Shown here: in pieces, positions 5,501 to 5,736 of the stretch
Numbering within the stretch: position 1 is the first letter of the stretch
Layout of the letters: each line of letters opens with the position of its first letter
Translations under genes and position numbers: made by a program
The notes under the pieces: model-generated
The model's input: the letters and a program-made list of their open reading frames with translations, nothing else
The model's database searches: none
What the model was told of the DNA's origin: nothing
Origin: Gorillibacterium sp.
GTDB taxonomy: Bacteria; Bacillota; Bacilli; Paenibacillales; NBRC-103111
NCBI GenBank assembly: GCA_014380705.1
Contig: JACMJI010000061.1
Location: 1-5,736, forward strand
Length of the DNA: 5,736 nucleotides
Reading direction: 5' to 3'

Positions 5501-5596
5501 GGTGCCGAACCTTACATCATTGAAGATAATGTTTTAATTGGTGCTTTATTAGAGCTTAGAAGCACGGACGTAAATCGAAACAATACTGTTAAATAA
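2564..5596 (+). CDS. SLH-anchored right-handed beta-helix surface protein (pectate-lyase-like fold)
   Basis: The product is about 1010 residues. A signal peptide (basic NFKRQLR, hydrophobic core, cleavage near VYSA, residue 28) precedes three SLH domains at about 38-86, 100-149 and 160-209, each with an intact TRAE motif for binding pyruvylated wall polymer. A Pro/Ser/Thr linker (about 212-338) includes nine VSPS units. From about 341 the chain is a parallel beta-helix with repeated short strands such as VIIDSVKVKDF, LLITNNEIHDI and ALIEGNHIAS. The helix is interrupted at about 490-612 by a beta-rich insert containing FYKSDDSFISSIKG and PTGAAYFRAVF. PQSGIDAEGD (653-662), with Asp658 and Glu660, resembles a conserved patch of pectate-lyase-superfamily proteins and may form an active site. 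It likely binds or cleaves a polysaccharide at the cell surface, substrate unknown. The frame is open back to 2483, inside the acetyltransferase gene. I chose ATG 2564 because GAGAGG (2549-2554) lies 9 bases before it, whereas ATG 2555 directly abuts that site. Confidence 0.9.
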   Translation: MNFKRQLRIMLLLVMSTALLAPGEVYSAKESIVHKQIYTDVQDSFWAKDAIKFLKTNHMMSGYDDGSFHPASFATRAEFVSVVMKAREDNFANSQDASPFRDVNNAYWAFSSIATAYNEGILSGFPDGTFRPNNGITRAEAATILKHAFPLNDGRSSKTFVDLESSHWAYSSIQTLASNEVASGMSGGKFLPNKGLTRAELAAFVTRIVKVKPRPTATSSPLPTANRTPATPLPSATPSMTPAPGGSVPATPSNSQNPVVPSGASMVSPSVSPSVSPSVSPSVSPSVSPSVSPSVSPSVSPSASPIGSPSSSVSVTPTPNTTATVNPGTPVPSPSPTAETYTIELSRWGISNNGMNPVQTTLGLNNALKWINQNGYHQAILPSGTYLVDKASRINMVSNLTLTLADGAVIQKQANNLEEYFTLYIGPLVHDVTIRGGTFIGDRYSHDYSNILYSGTHEWGYGIAIDGGTNVIIDSVKVKDFTGDGVYIAAADGFAAMLNQGDLVSGSLDSSGKPIANSSKIRTNNNSLTSFTSRLFESRRVMQLSYPKGLNKEGTYDIYFYKSDDSFISSIKGVEYSWRDASIPTGAAYFRAVFDSPTPSGVSMRFDSKIRSTSVRVENSDISNCRRQGITIMGVDDLLITNNEIHDINGIAPQSGIDAEGDMFLNSNFRIVGNRFYNNKAYDIILYDGRDALIEGNHIASKGAYGITNTELFKNARIINNTFVEASMLINQDVYAENNTLINSWAKFSGPNAVIKGMTLTDSYLEVASTVPNGVMVYDVVSTNNNKVDFALVVNGKAAYLSNITINGPTKLRSIDGMGASDTVYDRLTINNYNGDYGLDLPLGIYNQCVFNGSTGGESPAYMNQAGKYEFNQCTFKGKSGLRIQNANADVMIKDSVFEMNTALDWAKSAILAQSAKKVTILNNTITAMNLLGTNIALIKMNQFGGASSASDVSDVLIKGNVITTNLKAKGISTHDAGVGAEPYIIEDNVLIGALLELRSTDVNRNNTVK
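3362..3481 (+). repeat. 12-bp coding minisatellite encoding (VSPS)9
   Basis: Nine tandem 12-base units of the form GTAAGTCCNTCN run from 3362 to 3469, followed by one degenerate unit (3470-3481). Variation is limited to the third bases of the last two codons: the units end in ATCA, GTCG, ATCG or GTCA. Each unit encodes Val-Ser-Pro-Ser at residues 267-302 of the surface protein. Near-identity at the DNA level points to recent expansion by slippage or unequal recombination. The period is a multiple of three, so copy-number change would alter linker length without shifting frame. Confidence 0.95.
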
Positions 5597-5623
5597 CCAC
5601 ATTAAGGAAATGTTAAACATTAT

Positions 5624-5700
5624 AATTTCCCAACACACTCGGCTATACCTGAGGAACTCGTTCGAGAGTAGCCTAGGTTGCCGAGTTTGTTGGGGAAATT
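5624..5700. repeat. Long imperfect inverted repeat after the surface-protein gene
   Basis: Bases 5624-5643 pair with 5680-5700 through 8 + 4 + 7 base pairs, interrupted by one bulged G (5692) and one mismatch (C5636/T5687). The 36-base interior can fold further (ACCT 5647-5650 with AGGT 5675-5678; CTC 5657-5659 with GAG 5664-5666). GGCTA at 5641-5645 can alternatively pair with TAGCC at 5669-5673. It begins 28 bases past the stop. The inner 7-bp arm is followed by TTTGTT, so it may act as the operon's terminator. The lack of a clean T-run leaves other roles open, such as an mRNA-stabilising 3' structure or a small miniature element. Confidence 0.6.
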
Positions 5701-5730
5701 CCACTAAACACGAGATAAATCAGCTACACA

Positions 5731-5736
5731 TTGACA
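5731..5736 (+). promoter_or_regulatory. Perfect TTGACA at the window edge, possible -35 box
   Basis: The last six bases are an exact sigma-A -35 consensus, 31 bases beyond the inverted repeat. The -10 region would be outside the window, so this cannot be confirmed. Confidence 0.25.

Overview
The window looks like chromosome of a low-to-mid GC Gram-positive bacterium of the Paenibacillaceae type. This rests on purine-rich Shine-Dalgarno sites, a SinI-family antirepressor, and a large exported protein with three S-layer homology (SLH) domains and a Pro/Ser/Thr/Val linker. The genus is an inference, and nothing here marks a plasmid, phage or insertion sequence.

Layout from left to right. Bases 1-156 hold no convincing gene, only a small hairpin just past the end of the first gene. 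A Qnr-like pentapeptide repeat protein lies on the minus strand (157-762) with its own promoter. A 483-base divergent intergenic region follows. It carries a dyad-symmetric tandem repeat, a probable promoter, and a clear class I cyclic-di-GMP (GEMM-I) riboswitch. The riboswitch leads into a 66-codon gene for a SinI-type antirepressor (1246-1446), whose stop codon lies inside its own intrinsic terminator. Next comes an AT-rich regulatory region of about 330 bases, with a perfect TATAAT, a perfect 10-bp palindrome, a second hairpin and an orphan strong Shine-Dalgarno. It precedes a probable two-gene operon: a GNAT acetyltransferase with an unrecognised C-terminal half, and a protein of about 1010 residues made of signal peptide, three SLH domains, a (VSPS)9 linker and a right-handed beta-helix with an inserted beta-rich domain. 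A long imperfect inverted repeat follows the operon, and the window ends on a perfect TTGACA that may be the -35 of the next gene.

The most interesting reading is a possible lifestyle switch. Cyclic-di-GMP would be sensed by the riboswitch and change translation of a SinI-like protein. In Bacillus, SinI frees biofilm-matrix genes by sequestering SinR. The neighbouring operon encodes a cell-surface beta-helix protein of the kind expected to bind or cut polysaccharide. The riboswitch and SinI calls are strong. The regulatory link from SinI to the surface-protein operon is only inference from adjacency.
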